Of a stretch of DNA of 64,000 nt, positions 1 to 8,789 are shown piece after piece (position 1 is the first letter of the stretch; each line of letters starts with the position of its first letter). The notes beneath the pieces are model-generated. The model worked only from the letters and a program-made list of their open reading frames with translations, was not told the DNA's origin and made no database searches. The DNA lies in contig NZ_CP142422.1 of NCBI RefSeq assembly GCF_035974275.1, positions 806,001 through 870,000 of the forward strand. Direction: 5' to 3'. The position numbers and the translations under genes are program-made. This stretch comes from Chryseobacterium sp. MYb264. Its GTDB lineage: Bacteria; Bacteroidota; Bacteroidia; Flavobacteriales; Weeksellaceae.

Positions 1-1
1 C

Positions 2-622
2 AGAATTGGTTCTACCGCATTGAATGCCAAACATCAGAAAGACAAAAATAAGAGACATAACGGAACGGAACTTTACAATTTTGTATATAGTTTTATCGTT
101 TCCAACCAATCGATTAAAATTCACGATTATAACAGAATTGTGAGTGATATCAACGGGTTGTCGACTGAAGAATTTTTGAAGGAATTGGAACAGTATTTCC
201 TAATTCACGAAAAAGATCAGAGCGCTTATTATCCATCTCAGAAGTTTCACATTTCGATGTATCTGGATGGGAAATTCTACTCGCTTCACGTGAAGCACGA
301 CCTTCGTTCGGCGGAAATGTCTTTGGATAATGTAGATCATCACCTTTTGGATAAATATATCTTTAAGAATATTTTAAAAATTGAAGATTCCGACAGTTCA
401 GATAAAATTTCTTATGTAAAAGGAACTTCAAATATTGAAGGGATCAACATTTTGAAAGAAAAAGTAGACGCAGGAGAAGGAAAAGTAGGATTCGGAATTT
501 ATCCGGTAAGTTTTAACGATATGATTAAAATTTCAGATCTAAAACTAAGCATGCCTCCAAAATGCACATTCATTGAGCCTAAATTGGTTACAGCATTGTT
601 AATGTACGATATGAAACCTTAA
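2..622 (+). CDS. DUF1015 family protein, C-terminal part (cut by window edge)
   Basis: The reading frame is open from the first bases of the window, so the gene begins upstream. An in-frame TTG at position 20 is not a credible start, because the coding pattern continues before it. The tail, with MPPKCTFIEPKLVTALLMYD near the end, matches the conserved C-terminus of DUF1015 proteins, which are usually about 400 residues, so roughly half is present. The family is widespread and soluble, and its biochemical role is not firmly established. It is separated from the next gene by 55 bp holding a weak hairpin (about 636-658). The family call rests mainly on the C-terminal motif. Confidence 0.75.
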   Translation, partial: RIGSTALNAKHQKDKNKRHNGTELYNFVYSFIVSNQSIKIHDYNRIVSDINGLSTEEFLKELEQYFLIHEKDQSAYYPSQKFHISMYLDGKFYSLHVKHDLRSAEMSLDNVDHHLLDKYIFKNILKIEDSDSSDKISYVKGTSNIEGINILKEKVDAGEGKVGFGIYPVSFNDMIKISDLKLSMPPKCTFIEPKLVTALLMYDMKP

Positions 623-677
623 AATATTCCTTTATTTTCGCTATTTTTATCAGCGAAAAAAGAAAAGGTTATAAAAA

Positions 678-2084
678 ATGAAAAAAGTCTTCATTATAAT
701 TCCACTCTTTTTGGGTGGAATTTTATTTTCTCAAAAAAAACCTCAGAAAAAAAATCCTATCAGAAAAACGACCGTTGTAAAATTCAACTATCATGATGAG
801 TTTAAAAAAATCTCAGACGAGATCATGACCAACGGAATAGCATACGATAATTTGGGAGAACTCACAAAAGGCGTGGGTCCACGTTTCAGCGGAACTTCCG
901 GATACGAAAAAGCGGCACAATGGGCAGAAAAAAAGCTGAAAGATATTGGTATTGAAATGATCTGGAGACAGGAAGCCAGAGTTCCTGTTTGGGTACGTGG
1001 ACGAGAATCTTTACAGATAAAAACTGCCAATGGAGACTGGAAAAATATAAAAATGCTCTCTTTCGGAAATTCTGAAGGAACCGGCGGAAAAGATCTTACC
1101 GGAGAAATTGTTCTTATTAATTCAACCGCTGAGCTTAATGCACTATCGATTGGAAAGTTGAAAGACAAAATTGTTTTTGTGAATGTTCCTATGGATCCGA
1201 AAATAATTAATACGAGTGATTCTTATTTAAGTACGGCAAAATCAAAATTAATTTCAGCTTCTGTCATTGCCAAAACGGGAGCAAAAGCTTTAATTATAAG
1301 ATCATTAACAACCGCTAATGACGACATTCCTCATGCTAAAATGATTTATTATGAGGCAGATGATAAAGTGAAAATTCCAGCTTTATCTATTGGTGTCCGT
1401 TCAGCAGATGAGCTTGAAAATTTATTAAAAAAGCAAAAAGTAACGGCTAAGATTAGTATGTCTGCCGAATCTAAAGGCGAAACCACAAACCCGAATATCA
1501 TCGCTGAAATTGGCGGTAAAAAAGATTCTAAAGTTATTGTTTTAGGCGCTCAGCTGGATTCCTGGGATTTTGCTGAAGGCGCACATGATGACGGAACCGG
1601 AGTGGTACAGTGCATTGAAGTATTAAGAACTTTGAAAGCACTTGGCTTTGAAAATAATCATACGATAAGAGTGGTATTGTACGCCAACAGTGAAAATGGC
1701 GGACAAGGAAGAGAAACCTATGCCGCTTATGTGAAAAAGAAAGAAGAAAAACACGTTTTTGCATTAGGAACCGATGCCGGAGGATATTCCCCGAGAGGAT
1801 TTTCTTTAGATATGCCACCGCAAAGAAGAAGACAGGTTTTTGAATGGAAAAATTATTTCCTTCCGTATGGTGTGTATGATTTTGATCAAACAGATGCCAT
1901 TCAGGATATTTCTCCGCTGAAAAAACTGGATATTCCGTTGGCAGAATTGGTGGTAGATACCCAACGATATTTTGATTATCACCATTCCGAGCAAGATACT
2001 TTTGATAAAGTAAATAAAAGGGAACTTCTTCTGGGAGCAGTTGCCATGACACAAATGATCCTTATGATTGATAAAAATTGGTAA
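678..2084 (+). CDS. Secreted M28-family protein, probable pseudoenzyme
   Basis: A 468-residue protein with an N-terminal signal peptide (MKKVFIIIPLFLGGILFS), a PA-like insert in the first half and an M28 zinc-peptidase fold in the second. It is closely similar along its whole length to the next gene, so the pair is a tandem duplication. In M28 enzymes an HxD motif gives a zinc-binding His and an EE pair gives the general base plus a zinc ligand. Here the His is Gln292 (AQLDSWD) and the general base is Ser338 (ANSENG). The HDDG aspartates, Glu339, Asp366 and the late His (YHHSEQD) remain. Loss of both residues predicts no peptidase activity. The fold is clearly conserved, so a binding or partner role is possible. 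The stop is 1 bp before the paralog's ATG, so the two are co-transcribed. Confidence 0.88.
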   Translation: MKKVFIIIPLFLGGILFSQKKPQKKNPIRKTTVVKFNYHDEFKKISDEIMTNGIAYDNLGELTKGVGPRFSGTSGYEKAAQWAEKKLKDIGIEMIWRQEARVPVWVRGRESLQIKTANGDWKNIKMLSFGNSEGTGGKDLTGEIVLINSTAELNALSIGKLKDKIVFVNVPMDPKIINTSDSYLSTAKSKLISASVIAKTGAKALIIRSLTTANDDIPHAKMIYYEADDKVKIPALSIGVRSADELENLLKKQKVTAKISMSAESKGETTNPNIIAEIGGKKDSKVIVLGAQLDSWDFAEGAHDDGTGVVQCIEVLRTLKALGFENNHTIRVVLYANSENGGQGRETYAAYVKKKEEKHVFALGTDAGGYSPRGFSLDMPPQRRRQVFEWKNYFLPYGVYDFDQTDAIQDISPLKKLDIPLAELVVDTQRYFDYHHSEQDTFDKVNKRELLLGAVAMTQMILMIDKNW

Positions 2085-2085
2085 A

Positions 2086-3444
2086 ATGAAAAAGATATTA
2101 GGAACTTCATTATTGCTTCTCAGCTTAGCCGTTTTCGGGCAGGCGAAAGAAGATTCAATACAGTTCAGCAAAATTTCAATTGAAATATTAAATAAAGGAA
2201 AAGCATACACCGAATTAAGAGATTTAACGAAAAACATTGGTCACCGTTTGAGCGGTTCTGCGGCTTATGAAAAATCGGTGCAATGGGCCGCTCAGAAACT
2301 TCGTGACGCGGGAGCAGATAAGGTTTGGCTTCAGGAAGTAATGATTCCGGTTTGGGAAAGAGGAAGAGAATCCTTAGAGATAAAAACGGCCAACGGAAAA
2401 TGGAAAAGCCTGAAAATGCTTTCTCTAGGAAACTCTGAAGGAACTGGCGGTAAAGATGTTTCCGGAGAGATCATCATGGTAAAATCGATGGAAGAATACG
2501 AAAAACTTCCTGCCGAAAAAGTAAAAGGCAAAATTGTTTTCTTCAACTACCCTTTCAGTCAGTCTTTTGTTCAGACTTTTAACGGATATGGCGATGCGGC
2601 AAAATACAGAGTAAATGCTGCGGCATTAACGGCTAAAAAAGGCGGGAAATTCGCGATTATCCGCTCGCTTTCTTCGGCTTTTGATGATGTACCACACACG
2701 GGTGGCATGCGTTATGAAGAAAAAGTAGATAAAATTCCTGCCGTTGCCATCGGAAATACCACTGCTGATGATTTGGAAAATGCTTTACAGAAGCAAACGA
2801 TCACGGCTAAATTAAATTCTAACTGCGGCATGAAGGGTGAGAAACTCTCCCACTCCGTAATTGGTGAACTGACAGGTAAAAAAGATCAAAGCGTCATCGT
2901 TGTTGGCGGACATTTGGATTCCTGGGATGTTGGTGAAGGTGCACATGATGACGGAGCCGGAATTGTGCAGAGCATTGAGGTTTTGAGAACATTTAAAAAC
3001 TTAGGTATTCCGAATAATCATACGATACGTGTTGTTTGTTTTGCGAATGAGGAAAACGGCGTGAAAGGTGGTATCGAGTACGGAAAAGTAGCCAAAGAAA
3101 ATAAAGAAAGACATCTTTTTGCGATAGAATCTGATGCCGGAGGTTTTTCTCCGCGAGGTGTTGCATTGAATATGGAAGATTTAAGAAGAAAGGAAATCCA
3201 AAGTTGGAAGCATCTTTTTATTCCGTATGGAGCATATGATTTTGATGAAAAATATTCGGGAACAGATATTTATCCGCTTCATGATATGGGCGTTCCGACT
3301 GCCGAACTGATGCCGGATTCTCAGCGATATTTTGATATTCATCACACCGAAGAAGATACTTTTGAAAAGGTGAACCGAAGAGAATTATTGCTCGGTGCAA
3401 CTGTAATGACCCAGCTTATTTATATGATTGATAAGAATTGGTAA
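2086..3444 (+). CDS. Secreted M28-family zinc peptidase
   Basis: A 452-residue exported metallopeptidase. The ATG at 2086 is followed by a classic signal peptide (MKKILGTSLLLLSLAVFGQA); an upstream in-frame TTG at 2068 lies inside the previous gene and is rejected. The second half carries the full M28 set: His276 and Asp in GGHLDSWD, the bridging Asp in HDDG, the general base and zinc ligand Glu322-Glu323 in ANEENG, Asp in ESDAGG, and the late His in IHHTEED. M28 enzymes remove N-terminal amino acids or act as carboxypeptidases outside the cytoplasm. No T9SS sorting domain is visible, so it is probably periplasmic or released. It follows its inactive-looking paralog by 1 bp and ends at a strong terminator. 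Confidence 0.92.
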   Translation: MKKILGTSLLLLSLAVFGQAKEDSIQFSKISIEILNKGKAYTELRDLTKNIGHRLSGSAAYEKSVQWAAQKLRDAGADKVWLQEVMIPVWERGRESLEIKTANGKWKSLKMLSLGNSEGTGGKDVSGEIIMVKSMEEYEKLPAEKVKGKIVFFNYPFSQSFVQTFNGYGDAAKYRVNAAALTAKKGGKFAIIRSLSSAFDDVPHTGGMRYEEKVDKIPAVAIGNTTADDLENALQKQTITAKLNSNCGMKGEKLSHSVIGELTGKKDQSVIVVGGHLDSWDVGEGAHDDGAGIVQSIEVLRTFKNLGIPNNHTIRVVCFANEENGVKGGIEYGKVAKENKERHLFAIESDAGGFSPRGVALNMEDLRRKEIQSWKHLFIPYGAYDFDEKYSGTDIYPLHDMGVPTAELMPDSQRYFDIHHTEEDTFEKVNRRELLLGATVMTQLIYMIDKNW

Positions 3445-3453
3445 GCCATAAAG

Positions 3454-3480
3454 AAACCGCCTTTGTAAGGGCGGTTTTTT
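3454..3480. terminator. Intrinsic terminator, bidirectional
   Basis: An 8-bp GC-rich stem (AAACCGCC with GGCGGTTT) closes a short loop and is followed by T6 on the plus strand, with A residues on the other side. It lies between the convergent M28 peptidase and the small minus-strand gene. Confidence 0.85.
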
Positions 3481-3482
3481 GT

Positions 3483-3989
3483 TTATCTTTTAAACTTATT
3501 TCTATTTTTAAAGTTATGAATCAATTCTTTTAAATAATGATCTAAACTTCCTGATTCCCAATTCACATTGATCTTTTTAAAATCATTCCGATAGATTGGC
3601 AGAGGTAATTTGGAATGCAACATCGGAGAATTATCTTTTACCGTTTGTAAAAAATCGACATCGAGATTTGATTTTTTAAAATACCGAATGTCTACAATCG
3701 TACTTTTCTTTTTAGATTTAAAAATATATAAATTAACATCATATAAATCGGAAAATTCATCTCTTAAAAACTTAATCGCTTTTTCAAAGTCAATGGGAAT
3801 CTTTTTGCTATTAATTCGATTTTGTAATCTTCTTTTTTCACTTCCTGAAAGCTCTTCTTTCATTTCACTACTATCTGAAAGAATATACTGAATATTGAGA
3901 GAAACTTTATTCCAGCAGTAAAGTTCTGCCAATCGGAGCAGATTTAAAATTGCCTCTCGGAATTTCAATGGTATTTCTTCTCTTTCCAT
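3483..3989 (-). CDS. Hypothetical protein
   Basis: A 168-residue, highly charged, lysine-rich soluble protein without signal peptide or membrane segment. I do not recognise a family. The start MEREEIPLKFREAIL is the only ATG in good position. The C-terminal half has alternating hydrophobic and charged residues suggesting an alpha/beta fold, and it ends in a basic tail (NFKNRNKFKR). It stands alone between a terminator shared with the peptidase and a 370-bp intergenic region. Its base composition is more AT-rich than the neighbours, compatible with a lineage-specific gene. Confidence 0.6.
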   Translation of the reverse strand: MEREEIPLKFREAILNLLRLAELYCWNKVSLNIQYILSDSSEMKEELSGSEKRRLQNRINSKKIPIDFEKAIKFLRDEFSDLYDVNLYIFKSKKKSTIVDIRYFKKSNLDVDFLQTVKDNSPMLHSKLPLPIYRNDFKKINVNWESGSLDHYLKELIHNFKNRNKFKR

Positions 3990-4314
3990 AATCGATCTAA
4001 AATAGCATGTCTAGATCTTCAATTCTCAATAAGTAAAAGAGGGTAAGAAGATAAAACTAAGTTATTATTCATAAAAAGCAAAAGTAAAATTTTATGCTGA
4101 GTTTCATATAAAAAACTTACCGGTGTCTGATATTTTTAAAGGCAGAGACTGGAAATAGAAACATATTATAATCCTGCTTATCCTTTTTTCAAAATAGATA
4201 TAATGATCCTATTTACTTATAACGCGTTTCAATTTTAAACATTTTATGTTAACCTCCGAATTTTACGACTTAAAAATCTTCTTTATTTAGGATAGTTTAT
4301 GACTGAAGATGGGG
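3990..4314. other. Intergenic region without recognised gene
   Basis: An AT-rich spacer between the divergent hypothetical gene and the S24 repressor gene. Apart from the operator-like repeats at its right end (annotated separately), I see no ORF, hairpin or repeat worth calling. Confidence 0.5.
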
Positions 4315-4362
4315 CGAATATTTTAAACAATTCGTATTTTAGCGTTTCTAATTTTTACGAAT
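4315..4362 (+). promoter_or_regulatory. Operator-like inverted repeats upstream of S24 repressor
   Basis: Three CGAAT/ATTCG half-sites occur just before the start codon: CGAAT at 4315-4319, ATTCG at 4330-4334 (a 20-bp inverted repeat, spacer 10), and CGAAT at 4358-4362. The latter two also form ATTCGTA...TACGAAT around the start. Placement directly upstream of and over the ATG of a LexA/XRE-type repressor fits autoregulation. This is inferred from symmetry only. Confidence 0.4.
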
Positions 4363-5041
4363 GTCAATTTTTTCAGATAATATAAGGTTGCTGCGGGCTA
4401 AACAAGGGAAAACTCAACGCGAAACTGCCGATCATTTAGAAATTTCCCGCTCAAGATATATTTCCTACGAAAATGCAAGATCCAAACCCCCAATTGATGT
4501 AATGGTCAGAATGTCAAAACATTTTCATGTGAGCATTGATCTTTTATTATCTGTAGATATAACGAAATATCCCCTTGAGGATATGCTTAAGCTTCCTGAT
4601 AACAGAATTGTCTTACCTGTAGTAGTGGATCATGCAGGAAATGAGACCATTGAAATTGTTCCTCAGAAGGCATCTATGGGATATTTAAGCGGTTACAGCG
4701 ATCCAGGGTATATAGAAAGTTTACAGAGAATTTCTCTTCCTTTTCTGAATAACGGAAAATTCAGAGCTTTTCCGGCCGATGGAGATTCGATGCCTCCGTT
4801 TAAAGACGGTTCTTTCATCGTGGGCAAATATGTGGAAAGTCTTACCGAACTGAAAGAAAATAAAACATATATATTTGTGACGGCTAATGACGGGATTACC
4901 TACAAGAGATGTAAGGCCAAAAACAGTAATTCTATTACAGTCGCTGCGGACAATTCGTTCTATGATCCGTATGATATCGCCTTTGAAGATATTCTGGAGG
5001 TATGGCAATATGCTTCCGGCATCTTTCCTGAGGACTTCTGA
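4361..5041 (+). CDS. XRE-HTH / S24 (LexA-like) transcriptional regulator
   Basis: A 226-residue regulator. Residues about 5-63 form an XRE helix-turn-helix (RETADHLEISRSRYISYENA). Residues about 100-220 form a LexA/UmuD-type S24 domain with the catalytic Ser143 in GDSM and Lys182 in GITYKR. Such proteins repress genes until autocleavage. In Bacteroidota relatives known to me the scissile region reads like KAxAGYL; here it reads KASMGYL, placing Met rather than Ala before Gly107, which could alter self-cleavage. No error-prone polymerase gene is adjacent, so its regulon lies elsewhere or is limited to itself. Operator-like repeats overlap its start. Confidence 0.85.
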   Translation: MSIFSDNIRLLRAKQGKTQRETADHLEISRSRYISYENARSKPPIDVMVRMSKHFHVSIDLLLSVDITKYPLEDMLKLPDNRIVLPVVVDHAGNETIEIVPQKASMGYLSGYSDPGYIESLQRISLPFLNNGKFRAFPADGDSMPPFKDGSFIVGKYVESLTELKENKTYIFVTANDGITYKRCKAKNSNSITVAADNSFYDPYDIAFEDILEVWQYASGIFPEDF

Positions 5042-5303
5042 CAGAGCATTCAGCAAGAAACCGCCCACAGGTAGAGACAGATTCCTGACATAACACATTA
5101 AAATGGAACCAAGATCAAATCAGTCTAAGGATCTATTGGTAAATAATTGATAAGAAGGATTTATTATCTAATTTGCATGTGCTTTGTAAGGTCTTTTTCT
5201 GCCTGTTTCTAATTTCAGGACAATAATTGTTTTTTAGTGATGATTTTAGCGTTATTTGGCTTTATTATTGAAGCATCAACCCCACACTCTAATATCATTC
5301 AAT

Positions 5304-6563
5304 ATGAAAAAACATATCGTGATCGTAGGCGGCGGTTTTGCAGGAATTAATCTCATAAAATCTCTCGTAAACGATAAAAGATTCAAAATAACACTTGTTG
5401 ATAAGAATAACTATCATTTTTTCCCGCCTCTGATCTATCAGGTGGCTACCTCTTTTATTGAGGCATCCAATATCAGTTATCCTTTCAGAAAATTTCTGTC
5501 ACCTTATAAGCATGTGAAGTTTCATATGGGTGGGCTTACGAATGTTTTGCCTGAATCTAAAACCATTCAAACGGAAACGGGAGAAATCGCCTATGATTAT
5601 CTTGTGTTGGCATTGGGTACAGAATCTAATTTTTTTGGAATGCAAAATGTCCAAAAATATGCATTACCGATGAAAACAATTGATGAAGCATTATATTTAC
5701 GAAATTATATGCTTTTAACCCTCGAAGAAGCCGCCCGAAATAAAGACCTTAAAGAAGCACAAAAATTACAAAATATCGTAATTGCAGGCGGCGGACCAAC
5801 AGGTGTGGAATTAGCTGGGATGATTGCCGAAATGGGAAGTTATATTGCTAAAAAAGAATACCCCGAAATAAAATCTTCATTATCTAATATTTATTTGATA
5901 GATGCACTGCCTTCTCTCCTTTCGCCCATGAGTAAAATGGCTCAGCAGGCAGCTTATGATAAACTTACCCGTTTGGGGGTTAAAATTATCCTTAATACGG
6001 CAGTTAAAGATTATGCGGATGGTAAAGTCATTCTCGCAGACGGAAAATCTATCGAAACCGAAACCCTGATCTGGACATCAGGAGTGATTGGGCGTGAAGT
6101 AAAAGGTCTCCCTGACGAAAGTATCGGCAAAGGACGAAGAATTCTCGTGGATGCCTATAATAAAGTAAACGGAACCGAAAATATTTATGCGTTGGGAGAT
6201 ATTTGTCTTCAATTTTCTGATGAAAAATTTCCGAAAGGTCATCCACAATTAGCACAGGTTGCGATTCAACAAGGTAAGAATCTTGGACAAAATTTCAAAA
6301 GAATTGAAGACGAAAAAGTGCTTCATACTTTTGAATATAATGATAAAGGAAGCATGGCGATCATTTCAAAATTCAATGCAGTGGTCGATTTGCCAAAGTT
6401 TTCTTTTAAAGGTTTTACAGCATGGCTTACCTGGCTTTTTATCCATATTATTCCTTTGGTTAGTTTTGGAAGCAAAGTCCGTCTGGCCATGGACTGGCTG
6501 AGATTATTCATCACCAATAATCCTTCCATCAGATTGATTCTTCGCCCAAAACGAAGCACCTGA
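5304..6563 (+). CDS. Type II NADH dehydrogenase (NDH-2-like FAD oxidoreductase)
   Basis: A 419-residue peripheral membrane flavoprotein that would transfer electrons from NADH to quinone without proton pumping. The ATG at 5304 is chosen because the FAD-binding GGGFAG motif then sits at residues 9-14; an upstream TTG extension is not coding-like. The second dinucleotide motif (GGGPTGVELAG, about residue 168) binds NAD(P)H, and YALGDI near residue 295 completes the FAD site. The C-terminus (FKGFTAWLTWLFIHIIPLVSF) is hydrophobic and amphipathic, as expected for membrane anchoring in NDH-2. It lies 87 bp upstream of the ClC gene on the same strand. Confidence 0.88.
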   Translation: MKKHIVIVGGGFAGINLIKSLVNDKRFKITLVDKNNYHFFPPLIYQVATSFIEASNISYPFRKFLSPYKHVKFHMGGLTNVLPESKTIQTETGEIAYDYLVLALGTESNFFGMQNVQKYALPMKTIDEALYLRNYMLLTLEEAARNKDLKEAQKLQNIVIAGGGPTGVELAGMIAEMGSYIAKKEYPEIKSSLSNIYLIDALPSLLSPMSKMAQQAAYDKLTRLGVKIILNTAVKDYADGKVILADGKSIETETLIWTSGVIGREVKGLPDESIGKGRRILVDAYNKVNGTENIYALGDICLQFSDEKFPKGHPQLAQVAIQQGKNLGQNFKRIEDEKVLHTFEYNDKGSMAIISKFNAVVDLPKFSFKGFTAWLTWLFIHIIPLVSFGSKVRLAMDWLRLFITNNPSIRLILRPKRST

Positions 6564-6650
6564 AAAGAATCTGAGTTTGAGTATTCCTGATATATTATGT
6601 AAATTTACAGATCTATAACAATTCGGTTATGAAATAAAATCTTTATTTAC

Positions 6651-8495
6651 GTGAAAATTCATAATAGAAGAAAATTTCTCAGCTTTCTGAAGTTTAAGAG
6701 AGATTTTCAAAAATATGGGCTTGAAAAAGCAAGAAGTTACGAGCTCATCATTCATTGGCTCAACAACAGGTTGAGCAGGAATCAGTTTTTAGTACTTTCG
6801 GGAATTATCGTAGGATGTTCTGCTGGTTTGGCAGGTGTTATTTTAAAAACACTGGTTCACTCCATCCATCATTTTATCACCACGAAAGTTCATTTTGAAT
6901 ATCAAATTCTCTTTTATGTAATTTTTCCGTTTTTAGGAATTGTTTTAACGACGAGTATTGTTTTAACGATTTTTAAAGGACAAGACAGAAAAGGAATTGG
7001 TGCCATTTTATACGAAATTGCACAGAATTCCAGTATAGTTTCTTCTGTTAAAATGTACTCTCAGATCGTTCAGAGTGCCGTGACTGTAGGGCTTGGTGGT
7101 TCCGCAGGCCTGGAAAGTCCGATTGCGGTAACGGGTTCTGCCATTGGTTCTAATTTTGCCCAAACCTATCGATTGAGTTATAAAGAACGTACACTTTTAC
7201 TGGCTGCGGGTGCCACGGCGGGGATTGCTTCCGCTTTTAACGCTCCGATTGCCGGAATTATGTTTGCCTTTGAAATTTTATTAACGGGAGTTGTCTTTAC
7301 AGATTTCATTCCTTTAGTCGTAGCAGCAGTTTGCGGAAGTTTACTTTCAAGAGTTTTATTACAGGAAGATGTACTTTTCAGATTTTATACAAGAGAAGCT
7401 TTTAATTATAGAAATCTTCCTTATTATCTGATTTTAGGAATTGTAACAGGCTTATACGCAAGATATTTCGTGGTAATTTCTCAAAAAGTAGAACATTTTA
7501 TCAAAGGGCTGAAAATGTCGCGTTTAAGAAAAGCAATGTTTGGTGGCGCTGTTTTATCTTTGTTATGCGTTCTCTTTCCGCCTTTATTCGGTGAAGGTTA
7601 TGAAACCGTGAAAGCATTTACCAACGGAGATACCCATTTAATTATAGAAAACAGCCTTTTTAGGTATTTTGAAATTAAAGAGATTACGATCATTATTTTC
7701 CTGATTCTGGTTTTATTATTAAAGGCTTTTGCCACTTCTTTTACTATTTTTAGCGGCGGAAACGGCGGTAATTTTGCACCTTCACTTTTTGCCGGAGGAA
7801 CTGTTGGTTATCTATTCGCTATTGTTTGTCAACAAATTGGTTTTACGGAAGTTCCTGTTACGAATTTAGTTTTGGTAGGAATGGCAGGAGCAATGAGTGG
7901 TGTTATGTATGCCCCATTAACAGCTATTTTCCTGATTGCAGAGTCAAGTTTTGGATATGATCTTTTTATTCCTTTAATGATTGTTTCCATTATGTCTTAT
8001 TTAATTGCAAAATGGTTCTCTCCTATTTCTCCTGAACTTAAATCATTGGCAGATCAGGGAAAAATTTTCACTAATAAGCACGATAAGAATTTATTGTTTT
8101 CATTAAAAACTGAAGATTTCATTGACAGCTATTCTCAGGCAGTTAACGAAAATGCTCCGATTACAGAATTATTTGAATTAATTAAAAACGGAAATAAAAA
8201 TATTTTCGCTGTAATTGATGAAAATAAATCATTAAAAGGAATTGTAACCATAGATGATATAAGACCTTATCTTTTTTCAAATGAGGAAATTTCAACAACG
8301 ATTACTAAAATTATGAAAGTTCCGCCAGCTATTATTCATCCTGAAGATCAGCCGCTCGATATTCTTCAGACCTTTGATGATACCGGAGTTTGGAATTTGC
8401 CAGTTGTAAATAAAGAAAATCAGTTTATCGGTTTTATTTCTAAATCAAAAATTTTAACGAGTTACAGACAATTGTTAAAAGAATATTCAGATTAA
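6651..8495 (+). CDS. ClC-family anion transporter with C-terminal CBS pair
   Basis: A 614-residue protein with about ten hydrophobic helices in residues 45-455, then two CBS domains (about 480-612) that typically bind nucleotides. It starts at a GTG. ClC landmarks are visible: GGSAGLESP with the gating glutamate Glu155, FNAPIAGIMFAFE, and GGNGGNFAPSLFAGG. Two positions are atypical. The GSGIP-equivalent motif reads RKGIG (residues 113-117). The residue equivalent to the internal proton glutamate E203 of E. coli ClC is Ile209, although the preceding Glu208 is kept. This suggests a channel-like or altered-coupling protein rather than a classic 2Cl-/H+ exchanger. The alignment is by eye. Confidence 0.9.
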   Translation: MKIHNRRKFLSFLKFKRDFQKYGLEKARSYELIIHWLNNRLSRNQFLVLSGIIVGCSAGLAGVILKTLVHSIHHFITTKVHFEYQILFYVIFPFLGIVLTTSIVLTIFKGQDRKGIGAILYEIAQNSSIVSSVKMYSQIVQSAVTVGLGGSAGLESPIAVTGSAIGSNFAQTYRLSYKERTLLLAAGATAGIASAFNAPIAGIMFAFEILLTGVVFTDFIPLVVAAVCGSLLSRVLLQEDVLFRFYTREAFNYRNLPYYLILGIVTGLYARYFVVISQKVEHFIKGLKMSRLRKAMFGGAVLSLLCVLFPPLFGEGYETVKAFTNGDTHLIIENSLFRYFEIKEITIIIFLILVLLLKAFATSFTIFSGGNGGNFAPSLFAGGTVGYLFAIVCQQIGFTEVPVTNLVLVGMAGAMSGVMYAPLTAIFLIAESSFGYDLFIPLMIVSIMSYLIAKWFSPISPELKSLADQGKIFTNKHDKNLLFSLKTEDFIDSYSQAVNENAPITELFELIKNGNKNIFAVIDENKSLKGIVTIDDIRPYLFSNEEISTTITKIMKVPPAIIHPEDQPLDILQTFDDTGVWNLPVVNKENQFIGFISKSKILTSYRQLLKEYSD

Positions 8496-8519
8496 AATCA
8501 ATTTTATAAAAAATCAGTT

Positions 8520-8700
8520 TAAAGTAATTTTAAATTTAACCGCAAAAGAAACAATAGACTTTATCGGAGTAATTTAAAGTATTTCAAAAGTTTGCAAAAA
8601 GAAAAAAATCTTTGATTTTTTTGACTTATGTACTCTTTTTTGCATTTAACTATTAAACTTAAAGTAATTAAAGTATAAAAATCTTTTGCCTCTTTTGTGG
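8520..8700. repeat. Degenerate intergenic repeat
   Basis: An AT-rich stretch with imperfect inverted symmetry: CCGCAAAAGAAACAA near the left end against CTTTTGCCTCTTTTGTGG at the right, with TTAAAGTAATTTAAA-like words between. It resembles the dispersed fragments elsewhere in this window (for example around 58,300) and carries no ORF. Confidence 0.4.
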
Positions 8701-8728
8701 TAAAAAAGTTAAACAAGTTTAAAATCAA

Positions 8729-8762
8729 AAAGCCGTTCAATATTGTATTGAGCGGCTTTTAT
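8729..8762. terminator. Bidirectional terminator
   Basis: The stem AAAGCCGTTCAAT pairs with ATTGAGCGGCTTT (one G-T), with T-rich sequence on the plus side and an A-run on the other. It serves the convergent ClC and aldo/keto reductase genes. Confidence 0.8.
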
Positions 8763-8789
8763 CTATCTAAAAAAATAATTAAGTCAATT

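Noticed and set aside
1534..2052. Long antisense ORF (172 codons) opposite the first M28 gene
   Set aside because: It lies wholly within a clearly coding gene with strong domain conservation on the plus strand; composition is that of a shadow frame.
2068..2085. Upstream TTG start for the second M28 peptidase
   Set aside because: It overlaps the previous gene and would place six extra residues before an otherwise perfect signal peptide at 2086.
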